NCBI GenBank assembly: GCA_013285505.1
Contig: CP053450.1
Span: 2,960,796-3,024,795 of the forward strand
DNA: 64,000 nucleotides
Source: Planctomycetota bacterium
GTDB lineage: Bacteria; Planctomycetota; Phycisphaerae; Phycisphaerales; UBA1924
Direction of reading: 5' to 3'
Position numbers and translations under genes: made by a program
Shown: positions 47,501 to 56,988 of the stretch, in pieces
How positions within the stretch are numbered: position 1 is the stretch's first letter
Layout of the letters: each line of letters begins with the position of its first letter
The notes under the pieces: model-generated
Told to the model about the DNA's origin: nothing
The model's database searches: none
What the model saw: only the letters and a program-made list of their open reading frames with translations

Positions 47501-47716
47501 GCTCGGGTGGCCAGCGATGCGGGGGAGCGGTCCCCGAGCGCTCGCGCAGTCCCTGCGACCGGCCGCAGGCGGCTCGAAAAAATCTTTGCCCAACCGATCG
47601 CTGCGCGCGCGCCGGTGACAGTGACGGCCCACGGATTCGCCTAGAATGTAGGGTGTTCCTCCGTCCATCCGACCGGGTCCATCCAGCCCGGGCACCATTC
47701 GCGTGAAGTAGGCAAA
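47501..47716. promoter_or_regulatory. Upstream region of the gab-type operon
   Basis: 216 bases ahead of the aldehyde dehydrogenase gene. A hairpin with a perfect 6-base stem (CCTGCG/CGCAGG) lies at 47552-47569 but has no T-run after it on the plus strand, so it is not a standard terminator for the FHA gene. TAGAAT at 47642-47647 is a plausible -10 with no convincing -35. No riboswitch pattern was recognised. Confidence 0.4.
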
Positions 47717-49150
47717 GTGCAGACGAAAAACCTGATCGGTGGGGAATGGCTCGAGGCCGGGAACGGGGACCGTTTGGAGGTCCGCAACCCCGCCTCTGAT
47801 GCTGTCATCGCTAGTGTGCCGTCCGTCGGAGCCGCCGAGACCCGGAAGGCGATCGATGCCGCGTGGAACGCCCGCACCGCCTGGGCCGCCCGCACCGCGG
47901 CCGACCGCGGGGCGCTGATCGCCTCGCTCGGACGGCTCATGCGGCGGGACTCTGAACGGCTCGCCAAGCTGATGACGCTCGAGCAGGGCAAGCCGCTGGC
48001 CGAGGCCCGGGGCGAGGTCGGCTACGCGGCGTCATTCCTGGAGTGGGCGGCAGAGGAGGGCAAGCGGCTCTACGGCGACATCGTGCCCGCTTCGGCGCCC
48101 GACAAGCGGATTCTGGTCCTCCGCCAGCCGGTGGGCGTGACGGCGATCATCACCCCGTGGAACTTCCCCGCGGCGATGATCACGAGAAAGCTCGGCCCGG
48201 CGCTGGCCGCGGGCTGCCCGGTGGTCATCAAGCCCGCGGAAGACACGCCCCTCTCGGCGATCGCCATCGGCGAACTCGCGTGCGAGGCGGGAATCCCGGC
48301 CGGGGTGATCAACATCCTCACCGGCGACGCGGCGACCATCAGCGAGGTGATCTTCGACGACGCCCGCGTGCGGAAGCTGTCCTTCACCGGGTCAACGGGC
48401 GTCGGACGCCTGCTGATGGGCAAGGCCTCGAAGAACCTTCTCCGGCTCTCGCTCGAGCTGGGCGGACACGCACCGTTCATCGTCTTCGACGACGCGGACC
48501 TGGACAAGGCCGTGCCCGCGGCGGTGGCGTGCAAGTTCCGCAACGCCGGGCAGACGTGCATCTGCGCCAACCGGTTCTACGCCCAGGCCGGCGTCCACGA
48601 CGAGTTCGTCGCCCGGTTCTCGAAGGCGATCGCGGAGCTGCGCGTCGGCGATGGTTCGACAGAAGGCGTGACCGTCGGGCCGCTGATCAACGACGAGGCC
48701 GTGGCCAAGGTCGAAGAGCACGTGGAGAACGCCCGGTCGCTGGGCGGCCGCGTCCCGGTGGGTGGCCGGCGTGCACGCATCGACGGCCTCGCCGATCGGT
48801 TCTACGAGCCAACCCTGATCGAGGGCATGACGCCGGAGATGATGATCTGCCGCGAGGAGACGTTCGGCCCGGTCGCGCCGGTCGCGAAGTTCACCGACGA
48901 GGCCGAGGCCATCGAGCAGGCAAACGCGTCGGAGTACGGCCTCGCGGCCTACTTCTTCACGCGCGATGCCTCGAGGCTGATGCGGGTCTCCGAGGCGCTC
49001 GAATACGGGATCGTCGGCGCCAACGACGGCGGCCCCTCGACCGCGCAGGCCCCGTTCGGGGGAGTGAAGCACTCGGGCTTCGGTCGCGAGGGCGGCCGGT
49101 ACGCGATGGATGAGTACACCGAAGTCAAATATGTCTCGTGGCAGCTTTGA
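47717..49150 (+). CDS. Aldehyde dehydrogenase, succinate-semialdehyde dehydrogenase (GabD) type
   Basis: 477 residues. NAD(P)-dependent aldehyde dehydrogenase with catalytic Cys281 (NAGQTCICANRF) and general-base Glu247 (LELGGHAPFIVF). The cofactor region reads WNFPAAMITRKLGPALAAGC and KPAEDTPLSA. The closest pattern is GabD, which oxidises succinate semialdehyde; relatives act on 4-aminobutanal, glutarate semialdehyde or similar. It leads the 47717-56803 cluster, 28 bases before the aminotransferase, so it probably oxidises the aldehyde that enzyme makes. Confidence 0.9.
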   Translation: MQTKNLIGGEWLEAGNGDRLEVRNPASDAVIASVPSVGAAETRKAIDAAWNARTAWAARTAADRGALIASLGRLMRRDSERLAKLMTLEQGKPLAEARGEVGYAASFLEWAAEEGKRLYGDIVPASAPDKRILVLRQPVGVTAIITPWNFPAAMITRKLGPALAAGCPVVIKPAEDTPLSAIAIGELACEAGIPAGVINILTGDAATISEVIFDDARVRKLSFTGSTGVGRLLMGKASKNLLRLSLELGGHAPFIVFDDADLDKAVPAAVACKFRNAGQTCICANRFYAQAGVHDEFVARFSKAIAELRVGDGSTEGVTVGPLINDEAVAKVEEHVENARSLGGRVPVGGRRARIDGLADRFYEPTLIEGMTPEMMICREETFGPVAPVAKFTDEAEAIEQANASEYGLAAYFFTRDASRLMRVSEALEYGIVGANDGGPSTAQAPFGGVKHSGFGREGGRYAMDEYTEVKYVSWQL

Positions 49151-49178
49151 GCCGTGCAAGCCGGCTCGGGAGTGATCG

Positions 49179-50519
49179 ATGACCAGAAGTGACGATCTGA
49201 TCCGGCGCCGTGACCGCGTGGTCTGCGGGGGTGTCGGGCGACTCTCTGACCTGACGGTGGCGAACGCCGACGGCGCCACGCTCGTCGACGCCGACGGGCG
49301 CGAGTACATCGACTTCGCCGGCGGCATCGGCGTCATGAATGTCGGCCACTGCGACCCGGACGTCGTCGCGGCCATCCGCGCGCAGGCGGGCACACTGCTC
49401 CACGCGAGCGTCCATGTCGGGACGTACGAGCCGTACATCGCGTTGTGCGAGCGGCTGGTCGAGTTGATGCCCCACGCGCCGGACACGGCCGCGGGGCCCG
49501 GCACGAAGGCGATGCTGGTCAACAGCGGCGCGGAGGCCGTCGAGAACGCGATCAAGATCGCCAGGCAGGCGACCGGCCGATCGGCGGTGATCTGCTTCAC
49601 GGGCGGCTTCCACGGGCGCACGCTGCTCGCCGGCACCCTGACATCGAAGGTCAACTACAAGCTCGGGTGCGGTCCCTACGCGCCCGAGGTCTACCGGCTC
49701 CCCTACCCCGTGGTCCGAGCCGGGTCCGGCCCGTCCGAAGCCGAGGTCGTGGCCCGCGAACTGGACCGACTCCGGTCGGCGTTCCGGGACACCGTCGCGC
49801 CCGGCGACGTCGCGGCGATCATCATCGAATTGGTCCAGGGCGAGGGCGGCTTCTTCGTCGCGCCGCGGGCCTACGTTCAGGGACTGCGTGAGCTCTGCGA
49901 CGAGCACGGCATCATGCTCATCATCGACGAGGTGCAGACCGGCTTTGCCAGAACCGGCCGCTGGGGCGCCTTCGAGCACTACGGCGTCACACCCGACATC
50001 TCGACGTGGGCCAAGTCGATGGGCGGCGGGCTCCCGATCTCGGCGGTCATGGGTCGCGCCACGGTCATGGACCGCGTCACGCCGGGAACGCTCGGCGGCA
50101 CATACGGCGGAAACCCGGTGGCGTGTGCCGCAGCGCTGGCGACGATCGACAAGATGGAGTCGCTCGGCCTCAACGAACGAGCCGAGCAGTGCGGCGCGCT
50201 GATCCGCAAACGCTTCGAAGTGATCGCGTCCGAGACGCGTGAGGTCGTGGACGTCCGCGGGCTCGGTGCGATGATGGCGATCGAGTTTGGTGAAGGCGGC
50301 GACCCGGCCCGCCCGGCGACCGCGCTGGTCAAGCAGATCATCACAACATGCCGCGAGGACGGCCTGGTCGTCATCGCTTCCGGCACGGAGAGCAACACCA
50401 TCCGTGTTCTCGCGCCGATCGTGATTTCTGATACGTTGTTGGAGAAGGGTCTTTCAATCTTCGCCGCCACAGTGTCGCGGCACACACGCGACTCGGCGCA
50501 CGCCGTGTCGGGGAGTTAG
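49179..50519 (+). CDS. Class III omega-aminotransferase (GABA/diamine type)
   Basis: 446 residues. PLP-binding Lys279 in STWAKSMGGGLPISAV. Other family motifs are present: VNSGAEAVENAIKIARQATG, the Asp in MLIIDEVQTGFARTG, and GTYGGNPVACAAAL. It most resembles GabT-like 4-aminobutyrate transaminases, but class III enzymes also use putrescine, cadaverine, ornithine and acylated diamines. Placed between an aldehyde dehydrogenase and an amidase, it likely transfers an omega-amino group to a keto acid. Confidence 0.9.
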   Translation: MTRSDDLIRRRDRVVCGGVGRLSDLTVANADGATLVDADGREYIDFAGGIGVMNVGHCDPDVVAAIRAQAGTLLHASVHVGTYEPYIALCERLVELMPHAPDTAAGPGTKAMLVNSGAEAVENAIKIARQATGRSAVICFTGGFHGRTLLAGTLTSKVNYKLGCGPYAPEVYRLPYPVVRAGSGPSEAEVVARELDRLRSAFRDTVAPGDVAAIIIELVQGEGGFFVAPRAYVQGLRELCDEHGIMLIIDEVQTGFARTGRWGAFEHYGVTPDISTWAKSMGGGLPISAVMGRATVMDRVTPGTLGGTYGGNPVACAAALATIDKMESLGLNERAEQCGALIRKRFEVIASETREVVDVRGLGAMMAIEFGEGGDPARPATALVKQIITTCREDGLVVIASGTESNTIRVLAPIVISDTLLEKGLSIFAATVSRHTRDSAHAVSGS

Positions 50520-50524
50520 CACAC

Positions 50525-51454
50525 ATGCGTCCATTCGCCATCGCCGGCCTACAGCTCAATGTCTCCGGCCGCAAGTCGAACTACGCGCACATCTCGGACC
50601 GTATCGAGATGCTCATGCACCTCTACCCGTGGGTGCACATGGTGCTCGTGAGCGAACTCGCCACCTTCGGCGGCTGGACCGGCAACGCCATGACCAGCCC
50701 CAACGAGATCGAGGACGGGTACTGCCGGCTCGCGGCCAAGCACCGCATCTGGTTGATCCCCGGCTCGCTCTACGAGCAGACCGCCAGCGGCATCTACAAC
50801 ATGTCGCCGGTGATCGACCCGAACGGCACGATCATCAAACGCTACCGCAAAATGTTCCCCTTCATGCCCTACGAGACCGGCGTGGAATCGGGGACCGAGT
50901 TCTGCGTCTTCGACGTACCCGAGGCCGGCCGGTTCGGCCTGAGCATCTGCTACGACATGTGGTTCCCGGAGACGACCCGCACGCTCGCCGCGATGGGCGC
51001 CGAGGTGATCCTGCACCCCACACTCACGCCGAGCATCGACCGCGAGGTCGAACTCTCGATCGTGCGCGCGACCGCGGCCATGAACCAGTGCTTCGTGGTG
51101 GACATCAACGGTATCGGCGACGGCGGCAACGGCCGCTCGCTTCTGGCGTCCCCCACGGGCGATGTCCTCTATCAGGCCGGCAGCAACGAGGAGATGCTCC
51201 CGATCGAGATCGACCTCGACCGCGTCCGCCGCTCGCGCGAGGTCGGGCTCAAGGGCCTCGGCCAGCCGCTCAAGAGCTTCCGCGATCGCGCGGTTGATTT
51301 CGCGGTGTACGACCGCGCGTCGGGCGTCTCGTCCTATCTCGACACCCTCGGGCCGCTCGAGAAAATGGCAAGAGGCTCACGGGCCGGCCTGCCGAGCAAC
51401 CTCGCGGCCGCCGAGCCGAGCGCCACGACGCCCACCAACGAGGTCGGACACTGA
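50525..51454 (+). CDS. Nitrilase-superfamily amidohydrolase
   Basis: 309 residues. The catalytic triad is in place: Glu44 (VSELATFGGW), Lys109 (YRKMFPFMPYE) and Cys142 (SICYDMWFPET). The fold cleaves C-N bonds of amides, carbamoyl amines or nitriles. It resembles the aliphatic amidase branch more than N-carbamoylputrescine amidases, but the substrate cannot be read from sequence. The last 50 residues are a low-complexity extension. It starts 5 bases after the aminotransferase stop, and its TGA shares a base with the next ATG. Confidence 0.88.
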   Translation: MRPFAIAGLQLNVSGRKSNYAHISDRIEMLMHLYPWVHMVLVSELATFGGWTGNAMTSPNEIEDGYCRLAAKHRIWLIPGSLYEQTASGIYNMSPVIDPNGTIIKRYRKMFPFMPYETGVESGTEFCVFDVPEAGRFGLSICYDMWFPETTRTLAAMGAEVILHPTLTPSIDREVELSIVRATAAMNQCFVVDINGIGDGGNGRSLLASPTGDVLYQAGSNEEMLPIEIDLDRVRRSREVGLKGLGQPLKSFRDRAVDFAVYDRASGVSSYLDTLGPLEKMARGSRAGLPSNLAAAEPSATTPTNEVGH

Positions 51455-54246
51455 TGGCAGACGACCCGGCCAAACGCGGCGAGCTGATGGGGCCGTACAG
51501 CGCTCCCCAACTGCGGCTCGACACGTGGAACGATCTGCAGCTCCGCTGCAGCTGGCTCCACGAGTTCGCCAGGGAGAAACGCGACGTCTCCGAGCCGCGG
51601 GCGCTCGTCGCGCAGAGCCTCGATCAGCTCCGCGTGCTCGAGATGTTCTGGGCGTTCCCGGGTGCCGCGCTGGTCGATCGTCTCAAGTCGCTGCTCCAGA
51701 GCGGCGAGTTCCCCGAACTCAAGGCCGAAACCAGCGAGATCGCGCGACTACTGGTCGGCGATGCCTACCGCCGACGCGACACCTCGCACGAAGAGCGGCA
51801 GAGCAGGCTCCGCACGCCGGGCAGCCGGCCGGAAGCGCCGCACCTGCACCGTGCCAAGACCAACAAGCCGTACTTTGAGGTGCTCGTGGTGGACGGCATC
51901 GACGCCTACGACCACGACGAACTGCGGGACGGCCTCCGCGCCTGCCGGCGCGAGACCGACGAGTTCGTCTACGAGGTCATCGCCGTGCCCTCGGTCGAAG
52001 ACGCGGTGATCGCGGTCCAGTTCAACTGGACGATCCAGGCGGTCTTCCTCCGCTACAACTACGGCTTCCGCACCGACCACCAGCACCCCGCGTTCGATCG
52101 ATACCTGAGGGCGATCAAGCGTGAGCGGTTCCCCACCTGCTTCGGTCTCGACCGCAGCGTGGAACTCGGCAAGCTCATGCGCAAGCTTCGCCCCGAGATC
52201 GACCTGTACCTCGTCACCGATTCCCCACTCGACCGGGTCGCCGGCAATCTCGGCACCGACTTCCGCCGCGTGTTCTACCGGCTCGAACAGTACATGGAGC
52301 AGCACCTGAGCATCCTCAAAGGGGTGCGGTCGAGGTTTGAAGCCCCGTTCTTCGACGCCCTGCGGAAGTACAGCGCCAAACCCACCGGGGTCTTCCACGC
52401 GCTGCCGATCGCCCGCGGCAAGTCGATGAGCAGCGGGCATTGGGCCAAGGACCTCCTCGATTTCTACGGTGCCAACATCTTCATGGCCGAGACCTCCGCA
52501 ACCAGCGGCGGTCTCGACTCGCTCCTCCAGCCCCGCGGCCCGATCAAGCGAGCCCAGGACCTCGCCGCCCGCGCGTTCGGGGCCCGCCAAACCTTCTTCG
52601 TCACCAACGGAACCTCGACCGCCAACAAGATCGTCTCCCAAGCCCTCATCCAGCCCGGCGACATCGTGCTCATCGACCGCGACTGCCACAAGTCGCACCA
52701 CTACGCGCTCGTCCTCGCCGGCGCGATGCCGGTGTATCTGGACTCCTACGCCCTGCCGCAATACTCAATGTACGGGGCCGTGCCGCTCGCCGAGATCGAA
52801 CGTCAGCTGCTCGCGCTCAAGGAGGCGGGCAAACTCGACCGCGTCAGGATGCTGATCCTCACCAACTGCACGTTCGACGGGCTGACCTACGACCCCGAGC
52901 GGGTCATGGAGCGGGTGCTCGCGATCAAGCCGGACATGATCTTCCTCTGGGACGAGGCGTGGTTCGCGTTCGGGCGCTTCAGCCCTTCGCTGCGACGCCG
53001 CACCGCGATGGCGGCCGCGCAGAACCTCCGGCAGAAGTTCCGATCGCCCGCCTACACCGCGGCCCACCGCGAAGCCAACGGCGGCGACATCCGAGACAAT
53101 TCGCCCGCCGGATCCTCCAACGGCGAGCCGGCCGCGGACCAGCCCTGCCCGGTCGATCCCGAGGCCGTCCGCATCCGCGTCTACGCGACCCAGTCCACCC
53201 ACAAGACGCTCACTTCCCTCCGGCAGGGCTCGATGATCCACGTGTTCGACGAGGACTTCGAACAGCACGCGGCCGATTCGTTCCGCGAAGCGTTCATGAC
53301 CCACACCTCGACCTCGCCCAACTACCAGATCGTTGCCTCGCTCGATGTCGGCCGCAGGCAGGTCGAGCTTGAGGGCTACGAGATGGTGGAGCAGACCATC
53401 GGCCTGGCGATGACGCTGCGGCAACGCATCAGCGAGCACCCGGACATCGCGAGGTTCTTCTCCGTGCTCCGCCCGTCGGACATGATCCCCGCCGAGCACC
53501 GGCCCTCGGGGCTCCAGTTCTACTACGATTCCGAGCACGGCTGGGGCCAGCTCGACCGCGCCTACGGCATGGACGAGTTCGCGCTCGACCCGACGCGGGT
53601 GACCCTTTATATCGGCGCCACGGGCATGGACGGCGACACCTTCCGCCACCTGCTCATGGACAAGTACGACATCCAGATCAACAAGACCTCGCGCAACACC
53701 GCCCTCTTCATGCCCAACATCGGGACGACCCGGGGCGACATCGCCTACCTCGTCGATGTCCTCGTCAACATTTCTAACGACATCGTGGACCGCCTGTCGG
53801 TCGAGAGCGACGCCGGGCTCGCGCGGCACACCGCCCACGTCGACTCGCTCATCGAGGGCCCGCCCCTGCCCAACTTCAGCAGGTTCCACCCGGCCTTCAA
53901 GCACGACGACCTGCCGACCCCCGAGGGCGACCTGCGACGGGCCTATTTCCTCGCCTACGACGAGAACAACATCGACTGGGTCACGCTCGATCGCGACCTG
54001 CTCGACACCATCAGGCGCGGGCACGAGTACGTCTCGGCCGCGTTCATCACGCCCTACCCCCCCGGGTTCCCGATCCTGGTGCCCGGGCAGGTCCTCAGCC
54101 AGGAAATCATCGCCTATCTGCTCGCGCTCGACGTGAAGGAGATCCACGGCTACCACCCCCAGTACGGGCTCCGTGTCTTCACGGCCGCGGCGCTCGAGCG
54201 CACCTCGGCAGAATCGGCACCGGCCGTCACCACTCGAAAGGCATAG
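51454..54246 (+). CDS. Long Orn/Lys/Arg decarboxylase, PLP fold type I
   Basis: 930 residues against about 710-760 for the E. coli inducible decarboxylases. Residues 1-140 are an added helical, basic N-terminus. The family N-terminal wing domain follows (about 145-260, PYFEVLVVDGIDAYDHDEL). The PLP domain has the conserved SSGG-like entry (TSATSGGLDSLLQP), FFVTNGTSTANKIVSQALI, the Asp in IFLWDEAWFAFGRF, and Lys584 in QSTHKTLTSLRQGS. A Gly/Pro/Asn-rich insertion at about 535-572 interrupts the core just before that Lys. The C-terminal domain ends in a VFTAAALERT region. It removes the carboxyl group of a basic amino acid to give a diamine or agmatine. Confidence 0.9.
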   Translation: MADDPAKRGELMGPYSAPQLRLDTWNDLQLRCSWLHEFAREKRDVSEPRALVAQSLDQLRVLEMFWAFPGAALVDRLKSLLQSGEFPELKAETSEIARLLVGDAYRRRDTSHEERQSRLRTPGSRPEAPHLHRAKTNKPYFEVLVVDGIDAYDHDELRDGLRACRRETDEFVYEVIAVPSVEDAVIAVQFNWTIQAVFLRYNYGFRTDHQHPAFDRYLRAIKRERFPTCFGLDRSVELGKLMRKLRPEIDLYLVTDSPLDRVAGNLGTDFRRVFYRLEQYMEQHLSILKGVRSRFEAPFFDALRKYSAKPTGVFHALPIARGKSMSSGHWAKDLLDFYGANIFMAETSATSGGLDSLLQPRGPIKRAQDLAARAFGARQTFFVTNGTSTANKIVSQALIQPGDIVLIDRDCHKSHHYALVLAGAMPVYLDSYALPQYSMYGAVPLAEIERQLLALKEAGKLDRVRMLILTNCTFDGLTYDPERVMERVLAIKPDMIFLWDEAWFAFGRFSPSLRRRTAMAAAQNLRQKFRSPAYTAAHREANGGDIRDNSPAGSSNGEPAADQPCPVDPEAVRIRVYATQSTHKTLTSLRQGSMIHVFDEDFEQHAADSFREAFMTHTSTSPNYQIVASLDVGRRQVELEGYEMVEQTIGLAMTLRQRISEHPDIARFFSVLRPSDMIPAEHRPSGLQFYYDSEHGWGQLDRAYGMDEFALDPTRVTLYIGATGMDGDTFRHLLMDKYDIQINKTSRNTALFMPNIGTTRGDIAYLVDVLVNISNDIVDRLSVESDAGLARHTAHVDSLIEGPPLPNFSRFHPAFKHDDLPTPEGDLRRAYFLAYDENNIDWVTLDRDLLDTIRRGHEYVSAAFITPYPPGFPILVPGQVLSQEIIAYLLALDVKEIHGYHPQYGLRVFTAAALERTSAESAPAVTTRKA

Positions 54247-54250
54247 CACT

Positions 54251-55813
54251 ATGGGCGCCACCCGACCGGCATCAGCCGCTCCCAACACCTCCGCCGCCGC
54301 AACAACCTCCGCGTCGGCATCGGCCAAACCCCTCGTGTCCGACCGCGCCCCCTCGCGCAAACCGCGGCGGCTCCGAGGCGTCTCCGACGTCCGACGCTTT
54401 TTCTACCGCAACGCCGAGCCGGTCTACTTCGTCAGCGCCACACCCTTCAACCTGCTGGGCATGGACGAGTGGGTCCGCGGATTCACCTTCATCAGCGCCA
54501 TCGACTGTTTCGACGGCGAACACCCGAACGTGTTCGTCCCGCCGGAGATCCCCCACGACCCCTGGGAGTCGATCGAGGACATCAACAACTACCTCCTCGC
54601 CCACCCGGCGGTCGCCGAGTTCATCAAGAGCCGCGGCCCGGGGGGCAAGGCGGTCTTCCTGATGTTCGACGAGCGGACCGAAGAACTCTGCGAGAAGCTC
54701 GGCCTGCAGGTCTGCTTCCCGTCGGCCGCCCTCCGTAACGAGATCGACGACAAGGTCGAGACCACCCGAATCGCCGACAACGCCGGTGTGCACTCGGTGC
54801 CCAACGTGCTCGCCAAGGTCGAGTCGTACAAGCAGCTCAGGAAGGTCGCCAAGCGACTGGGAGACGACCTGGTCATCCAGACCGCCTACGGCGACTCCGG
54901 GCACACCACGTTTTTCATCTCCAACGAGGCCGACTTCGAGAAGCACGCCGACGAGATCACCAGCGCGCCCGAGGTCAAGATCATGAAGCGGATCCGCTGC
55001 CGCGGGGCGGCGCTCGAGGCGTGCGTCACCAGCCGCGGCACCATCGTCGGCCCGCTGATGACCGAGCTCGTCGGGTTCAAAGAACTCACGCCCTACCGCG
55101 GCGGCTGGTGCGGCAACGAGGTCTTCGCCGACGCCTTCACCGCCGACACGCGTGAGCGAGCCCGCAACGCCGCGATGGCCTTCGGCAACGAACTCCGGAC
55201 CAAGGGCTACATGGGCTACTTCGAGCTCGACTTCCTGCTCGATCTCGACAACGACGAGGTCTATCTCGGGGAGTGCAACCCCCGCATCACCGGCGCCAGC
55301 TCGATGACCAACCTCGCGTCGTTCGCCCACGCCGACGCCCCCCTCTTCCTGTTCCACCTGCTGCAGTGGATGGGCATCAGCCACGATGTCGACCCGGGCA
55401 AGCTCAACAACCGCTGGGCCAACCCCGACAACATCGACAGCTGGTCGCAGATGGTCATGAAGTACACCGGCGATGAGGTCAAACGCATCACCTCGGCCCC
55501 GGCGACCGGCATCTGGGAGCTCAACGACGACGGAGAAGCCCGCTTCGTCCGCAAGCAGACCCACCGCCGAACGGTGCAGCACGAGAACCGGGCGTTCTTC
55601 CTGCGGATCTCCGGCAAGGGCGACTACTTCTACGAGGGCGCCGACCTCGGCATCCTGGTCAGCCCCGGCAGGTTCATGGACGACAACTTCGAGCTGACCG
55701 ACCGCGCCCGCGCCTGGATCAAGGGCATCCAGGCGCACTACGTCGGCGACACCGTGCCCAGGGAACAGACCGTCACCATCGGGGCAGAACCCGGTGCGTT
55801 CAAGCTCCTTTGA
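54251..55813 (+). CDS. ATP-grasp ligase (biotin carboxylase-like fold)
   Basis: 520 residues from ATG 54251. After a 50-residue Ala/Ser/Arg-rich N-terminus and an Asp-rich entry (MDEWVRGFTFISAIDCFDGE), the ATP-grasp domain begins: nucleotide-binding strand KVFL-type GGKAVFLMFDERTEELCEKL, glycine loop DLVIQTAYGDSGHTTFFI and the Mg-binding Glu/Asn pair in ELDFLLDLDNDEVYLGECNP followed by RITGASSMTN. This superfamily forms C-N bonds (amino acid amides, peptides). No carboxyltransferase or biotinyl domain follows, so it is not a carboxylase subunit. It starts 4 bases after the decarboxylase and overlaps the next gene by one base. Confidence 0.85.
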   Translation: MGATRPASAAPNTSAAATTSASASAKPLVSDRAPSRKPRRLRGVSDVRRFFYRNAEPVYFVSATPFNLLGMDEWVRGFTFISAIDCFDGEHPNVFVPPEIPHDPWESIEDINNYLLAHPAVAEFIKSRGPGGKAVFLMFDERTEELCEKLGLQVCFPSAALRNEIDDKVETTRIADNAGVHSVPNVLAKVESYKQLRKVAKRLGDDLVIQTAYGDSGHTTFFISNEADFEKHADEITSAPEVKIMKRIRCRGAALEACVTSRGTIVGPLMTELVGFKELTPYRGGWCGNEVFADAFTADTRERARNAAMAFGNELRTKGYMGYFELDFLLDLDNDEVYLGECNPRITGASSMTNLASFAHADAPLFLFHLLQWMGISHDVDPGKLNNRWANPDNIDSWSQMVMKYTGDEVKRITSAPATGIWELNDDGEARFVRKQTHRRTVQHENRAFFLRISGKGDYFYEGADLGILVSPGRFMDDNFELTDRARAWIKGIQAHYVGDTVPREQTVTIGAEPGAFKLL

Positions 55814-56803
55814 TGCCAGACTCGCCGACCCACAGTCTCCATTTCCGCGCGGTCAACGGTGATCCCGGTTCCGCGGCATTCGCCGCGATCTTTGCCGAAT
55901 ACTGGCCCGCGTACCGACGGTGGATACGGCGCGCGCCGCAGATCCCCCTCGACACCTGCGTCCAGAGCCTGCGCTCGCACATGCCCGAGCTCGTGCCGAC
56001 CTTCGAGCGGCTGCTCCACACGTTCGGCGGTGGCGAAGACGTCGCGCGGTTTCTCTCGCAGTACCGCCCGCCCCGCGTCGTGCGGGGCTGCTCCCAACTC
56101 ATCTGCGAATCCGACAAAGGCCCCGTCCTGCTCCGCAGCTACGACCACCACCCCAGACTGTTCGACGCGGTGGTCCTCACCAGCCATTGGAACGACGCGG
56201 CAACTGTCGCGCTGACCGACTGTCTCTGGGGCGCGCTCGACGGCATCAATGAGAGCGGGCTCGCCGTCGCGCTCGCGTTCGGTGGCGAAAACGCCGTCGG
56301 CCCCGGGTTCGCAGCACCGCTCGTCGTGCGCTACCTCCTCGAGGCGTGCTCGACCGTTGCCGAAGCCATCTCGGCCCTCCAACGCATACCGGTCTACATG
56401 CCCTACACCTTCGCCATGGTCGATGCCGGGGGCGACTTCACCACCGCGTTCGCCCACCCCGACCAGCCGACCCGGTTCGTGAAGCGTCGCACCTCCACCA
56501 ACCACCAGGGCGCAGTCGTGTGGCCGGCCTACTGCGCCCAAACGCAGAGCGTCGAGCGGCTGCACGCCCTGGAGTCGCTCCTCGAGAGCCCGGCGGGCAT
56601 CGCCCAGTGCCGCGAGGCGTTCCTGCGCCCGCCGCTCTGGGCGCGACGAGTACGCCCGCGCGTCCGGCACGCTCTACGTCGCCGAATACCACCCGCAGAA
56701 TCGCTCGCTCACGCTCCTCTGGCCCTCCCGCACCGAACGATTCGACGTCCACCAGAACCTGCAGCGGGCCTTTTCCCTGACCCTGCCCCCGGTTTCCGCG
56801 TAG
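55813..56803 (+). CDS. C45-family autoproteolytic acyltransferase/hydrolase (one frame break)
   Basis: About 330 residues. The Ntn-hydrolase nucleophile is Cys93 in RVVRGCSQLICES, at the expected self-cleavage position. Other family features are RSYDHHPRLFDAVVLTSHW, the acidic turn in DCLWGALDGINESGLAVALA, and a C-terminal strand region recovered in another frame: YARASGTLYVAEYHPQ and LQRAFSLTLPP, with the stop at 56801-56803. The break falls in the GGG at 56639-56641. C45 enzymes such as isopenicillin N acyltransferase hydrolyse or exchange acyl groups on amines. With the ATP-grasp gene one base away, the pair likely make and later remove an amide bond. Confidence 0.85.
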
Positions 56804-56988
56804 CCCCGGCTATTCCGGCGACAGGATCTGTCCACCCCGAGACCCGGACCGTTCTACACTCCGGGCCGCCCCGCGAGGGTCCGGCCGATGGCCAGACCAA
56901 CGCGAAGGAGCAGCCGGATGGTGAAACCAGAGATGTGCAGTCGCTCTGCAGGTCGTTCTCACGCGGCCGCAGGCAACAGAAGCACACC
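56804..56988. other. Gap between the C45 gene and the flavoprotein
   Basis: 185 bases with no gene. The frame of the next ORF is open across it, but no family sequence is present, and the flavoprotein family starts at GTG 56989. No terminator or promoter element was convincing, so read-through from the upstream operon is possible. Confidence 0.4.

Noticed and set aside
47552..47569. Hairpin CCTGCG/CGCAGG as a terminator of the FHA gene
   Set aside because: An A-run, not a T-run, follows on the plus strand.
52765..54360. Minus-strand open frame antisense to the decarboxylase
   Set aside because: No recognisable domain; mirrors the codon pattern of the plus-strand gene.
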